From positions 1-6,773 of the forward strand of contig DMLD01000026.1 in NCBI GenBank assembly GCA_003453515.1: 6,773 nucleotides of DNA, written 5' to 3'. A program made the position numbers and the translations under genes. Position 1 is the stretch's first letter. Every line of letters starts with the position of its first letter. This document shows positions 4,623-6,773 of the stretch, in pieces. The DNA is from Lachnospiraceae bacterium (GTDB lineage: Bacteria; Bacillota; Clostridia; Lachnospirales; Lachnospiraceae). The notes under the pieces are model-generated. The model had not been told where the DNA came from and did not search any database. It saw only the letters and a program-made list of their open reading frames with translations.

Positions 4623-6425
4623 TACCTTTTTTACTGATGACCAGTCACTGTATACCTTTTTACCGTTTACGGTCTTGTAGGCTCTGACCCTGACATAGTA
4701 GGTCTTCTTTTTCTTGAGCTTTTTGATCGTGGTCTTTGTTTTTTTCATGCTGACCTTCTTCGTGGTCTTTGCGGTAAACTTAGACGAGGTCGAATACTGT
4801 ACCTCATATCCGTCGGCATCCGATACCTTAGCAACCTTCACTGTCAGTTTCTTGCCGTTCTTAGAACGGTTTGCTTTTGTCACCTTGGTTGATGAAACGC
4901 TCTCCTTGGTCTCATCTGCCGCACTCTCGTCCGAGGTGTCGTCTGTTATATAGTTATAGTCCGAAGCCGTTACACTTCCCTCACTTACACTGCCTCCGGG
5001 AGCTCCGGAGGTGTAGGCAGTGCCGTTTACATAGAGCGTATAGCCGTTGTAATCTATCGTTCCGCTTCCGGATATGCTTGTTACATATGAGTCAGCAGTC
5101 AGCTTCCAGCCTCCGTTAAGTGTAACATCTATGGTTCCGAGAGAGCTTCCCGAACCGTTCTCATCTCCGATGGATCCGGTAAATACCGATGAACTGTCAA
5201 GGTTCATGGTAAGTGATGAGGATGAATTTGATGCACTTGAGGCAGTGTTGCTTACTATTATCTTACCTTCAAGATTCTGCGATACGGCATTAAGCGTTGC
5301 TTTGTTAGCCGCTCCCGACCAGCCGTCATTTGTCACCGAGAGCAGAACTCCCTCGCTGTCGGTATTGTTGATACGCACTCCCTTTAAGTTGATCTCGGCA
5401 GAGGTATTGGTCACATGGAATACGTGACCGCTCTTTGAGTTGAGTGTTCCTCCGGTCATCGTAAAGCTCGAATCCGTACCTGATGCGTCACCCGACATGG
5501 ACTGATATATCATGATCGTATCAAGATACTGGGCGTTACCGTTTTTCTCGGTATTGTTCGCCGTCAGGGTGCAGTTTGTGAGATCGATACTGTTGGTCCC
5601 CTCTATGCAGACACCCTCTGATTTGTTGGAAACAAGCGTTGCATTTTTAACGCTTACCTTCGCTGTAGAGTAGATGGCAGGCGATCCGAGACCGTTGGTC
5701 GTATATGTACCGCCGTCGACATTCACAGTACCGCCTCCGCGATCGGTCCTGATAGCCGCCGAGGATCTGCCCGATGTAGTGACCGTGAGGTTTGATGCGT
5801 TGGTGATACCACCGCCCGTTGTCATGATACCGCCGGAACCACCTTCGGTTGTCGTGATGGTGGAATCAGAGATGTTTACCGTAGTACCGTCTCCCGCAGC
5901 TCCGTTTTGTCCGCCGTTTCCTCCGTATGAGAAAACACCGTTAGCTCCCTCCGAAGCCGTAGTGATCGTGGCATTCTTGATCGTAACCTGCGCACCATCC
6001 TTTGCAATGATCGCTGAGTTTGTACCGTAGAAGCTGGCTCCGTCTCCACTCGTTCCATCACCTGTCTTGGTTGCTGTGATGCCATCAAGCGTAGGTGTTA
6101 TGCCGTCTCCGGTAACCATCAGCGCGTTCTCGCTTGCAGTTGATGAAGTGTATGAAGTATTGGTATATGTGTTTGAATCACTTATGGTATTTGCTGCGCT
6201 CCACTCGGCACTTGCCTGTGAACCACCTCCCGGCGCTCCGCCAGGTGCCGATCCACCCGGGCCTCCCCCGCTCGGCGGTTCCCCGGGTGCCCCTTCAAGT
6301 GCAGCCGCCATAACAGTATTGTCTTCTGTATCACCGCATCCTACTATACCTACGGTCCCAAGCGCAAGTGCAAGTGTGAGAGCACTCACCGGTATGATCT
6401 TTTTTATAAATGTTTTCTTTTTCAT
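4617..6425 (-). CDS. Secreted beta-helix lipoprotein with Gly/Pro-rich hinge and C-terminal FN3-like module, 602 aa
   Basis: A lipoprotein signal sequence (MKKKTFIKK, then a hydrophobic core) ends in the lipobox IVGC, with Cys30 as the lipidation site. Residues 45-70 are a Gly/Pro hinge (APGEPPSGGGPGG and APGG repeats). About 75-470 is a long Thr/Ser/Asn/Gly-rich array of short strands such as VTIKNATITT, VNISDSTITT, VNVDGGTYTT and INLKGVRINN, typical of a right-handed beta-helix as in adhesins and polysaccharide-active proteins. Residues 511-602 form a lysine-rich fibronectin-III-like module (DADGYEVQYSTSSKF, YYVRVRAYKTVNGKK), common on Lachnospiraceae surface proteins. No sortase motif is seen. 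It probably sits on the outer membrane face and binds glycans, wall or host material (inference). The ATG at 6425 is preferred over one 24 nt upstream because GGTGAT lies 4 nt before it and the signal peptide then starts cleanly. Its stop overlaps the larB end by 6 bp. Confidence 0.85.
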   Translation of the reverse strand: MKKKTFIKKIIPVSALTLALALGTVGIVGCGDTEDNTVMAAALEGAPGEPPSGGGPGGSAPGGAPGGGSQASAEWSAANTISDSNTYTNTSYTSSTASENALMVTGDGITPTLDGITATKTGDGTSGDGASFYGTNSAIIAKDGAQVTIKNATITTASEGANGVFSYGGNGGQNGAAGDGTTVNISDSTITTTEGGSGGIMTTGGGITNASNLTVTTSGRSSAAIRTDRGGGTVNVDGGTYTTNGLGSPAIYSTAKVSVKNATLVSNKSEGVCIEGTNSIDLTNCTLTANNTEKNGNAQYLDTIMIYQSMSGDASGTDSSFTMTGGTLNSKSGHVFHVTNTSAEINLKGVRINNTDSEGVLLSVTNDGWSGAANKATLNAVSQNLEGKIIVSNTASSASNSSSSLTMNLDSSSVFTGSIGDENGSGSSLGTIDVTLNGGWKLTADSYVTSISGSGTIDYNGYTLYVNGTAYTSGAPGGSVSEGSVTASDYNYITDDTSDESAADETKESVSSTKVTKANRSKNGKKLTVKVAKVSDADGYEVQYSTSSKFTAKTTKKVSMKKTKTTIKKLKKKKTYYVRVRAYKTVNGKKVYSDWSSVKKVS

Positions 6426-6429
6426 GATA

Positions 6430-6435
6430 ATCACC
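6430..6435 (-). promoter_or_regulatory. Ribosome binding site favouring the internal start of the lipoprotein gene
   Basis: GGTGAT, complementary to the right part of the anti-SD sequence, precedes the ATG at 6425 by 4 nt, with AGGAAAGG further upstream. The in-frame ATG at 6449 has no ribosome site. Confidence 0.55.
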
Positions 6436-6465
6436 ATTCCTTTCCTCATATCGTTTTAAGTCTGC

Positions 6466-6507
6466 GATCCGGCGTCCCGGACCTCACGGATCTTGTATCC
6501 TGTATCC
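6466..6507 (-). repeat. Leader of the lipoprotein gene: hairpin and tandem heptamer
   Basis: On the minus strand GGATACA occurs twice in tandem (6507-6494), followed by GATCCG (6492-6487) and CGGATC (6471-6466), a 6-bp stem with a 15-nt loop that can nest GTC/GAC. If transcription starts near 6514, all of this lies in the 5' leader. It may affect stability or be a protein site. No known riboswitch is recognised. Confidence 0.4.
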
Positions 6508-6520
6508 TTTCGATGGTGCT

Positions 6521-6529
6521 ATCATATCA
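6521..6529 (-). promoter_or_regulatory. Candidate extended -10 promoter of the lipoprotein gene
   Basis: TGATATGAT on the minus strand is an extended -10 (TATGAT, 5 of 6). A good -35-like TTGACT lies at 6546-6541, but only 14 nt away, too close for a standard promoter, so the extended -10 may act alone. The expected start near 6514 gives a leader of about 90 nt. Confidence 0.4.
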
Positions 6530-6601
6530 GACGAAACTTAAGTCAACCTTAAACGACAAAAAAAATTTTCGGCTCTGCGATAAAATTGTATTTTCCAAAA
6601 A

Positions 6602-6630
6602 TTGACATATATACAGATCCATGTTACTAT
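6602..6630 (+). promoter_or_regulatory. Candidate promoter of the MFS-type transporter gene
   Basis: A perfect TTGACA (6602-6607), a 17-nt spacer and TACTAT (6625-6630, 4 of 6) preceded by TGT, an extended -10. The expected start near 6637 gives a leader of about 64 nt. It is divergent from the lipoprotein promoter, with an A/T-rich stretch between the two. Confidence 0.6.
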
Positions 6631-6637
6631 CTGATAG
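6627..6637. repeat. Small palindrome over the -10 and start of the MFS promoter
   Basis: CTATC-T-GATAG is a perfect 11-bp palindrome covering the end of the -10 box and the predicted start. The position suits a repressor half-site pair, but it is short and may be chance. Confidence 0.25.
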
Positions 6638-6700
6638 GGAAAGAGGTTACGGAAATTCGATGATATCAGCGTTTCCTTATAATAAGAGAGGAGAGTCACT

Positions 6701-6773
6701 ATGAAAAACGGATCCGGAAACTTTGGAAAATTTATGCTGCTTTGGGCAGGTGAGTTTGTATCCTCCATAGGCG
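6701..6773 (+). CDS. MFS-type transporter, N-terminal 24 codons only (runs off the right edge)
   Basis: The ATG at 6701 is preceded by AGGAG (6689-6693) at 7 nt. The visible residues, MKNGSGNFGKFMLLWAGEFVSSIG, resemble the start of drug-exporter-like major facilitator proteins, where a short polar lead is followed by a first helix with LLW-G-x-x-SSIG. This would be an inner-membrane secondary transporter, but the substrate cannot be inferred from 24 residues. It has its own candidate promoter and is divergent from the beta-helix lipoprotein gene. Confidence 0.65.
   Translation, partial: MKNGSGNFGKFMLLWAGEFVSSIG

Noticed and set aside
5674..6030. Plus-strand frame of 118 codons inside the beta-helix gene
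   Set aside because: Antisense shadow of repetitive Thr/Gly codons with no ribosome site.
6067..6459. Plus-strand frame of 130 codons with a proline-rich stretch
   Set aside because: It mirrors the Gly/Pro hinge and signal peptide of the lipoprotein gene; no start signals.
6556..6570. A-run followed by TTTT as a terminator between the divergent genes
   Set aside because: No GC-containing stem accompanies it, and no gene ends there.
6678..6683. Perfect TATAAT close to the MFS gene start
   Set aside because: No acceptable -35 at 16-18 bp, and the start would fall inside the ribosome site. The TTGACA promoter upstream is better.

Overview
The window looks like chromosomal DNA from a Gram-positive gut anaerobe of the Lachnospiraceae (Clostridia). 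I infer this from strong AGGAGG-type ribosome sites, frequent ATA/AGA codons at moderate GC, a lipoprotein with a lysine-rich fibronectin-III tail of a kind common in that family, and the neighbourhood of tgt, a SEC-C protein and apt. No mobile element, tRNA, rRNA or CRISPR array was seen. Coding density is high and no gap without a gene reaches 300 bases.

Left part, all on the minus strand and read from right to left: a DUF362 iron-sulfur-type protein (3794-2664) and a membrane-anchored DUF4430 protein (2667-1831) form a translationally coupled pair. A perfect 33-nt inverted repeat ends that unit and overlaps a candidate promoter for apt (1739-1215, adenine salvage). A 43-residue membrane peptide (1152-1021) follows, with its own candidate promoter and terminator. 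Then come a SEC-C zinc-motif protein (939-430) and the start of tgt (398 to beyond base 1, queuosine tRNA modification), which begins with TTG.

Middle: larB (3948-4622, plus), a nickel-pincer cofactor biosynthesis gene, is divergent from the DUF362-DUF4430 pair. Its candidate promoter is back to back with that of the pair, with the -35 boxes 15 bp apart. Its stop codon overlaps the end of the next gene.

Right part: a large secreted lipoprotein (6425-4617, minus) has a Gly/Pro-rich hinge, a predicted right-handed beta-helix and a C-terminal FN3-like module. It is divergent from a major-facilitator-type transporter, of which only the first 24 codons (from 6701) are present.

The window mixes housekeeping functions (tRNA modification, purine salvage) with cofactor and cell-surface functions. 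The least explained part is the DUF362-DUF4430 pair facing an isolated larB, together with the compact regulatory architecture: a near-leaderless promoter, an operator- or terminator-like palindrome at the apt start, and overlapping convergent stops.
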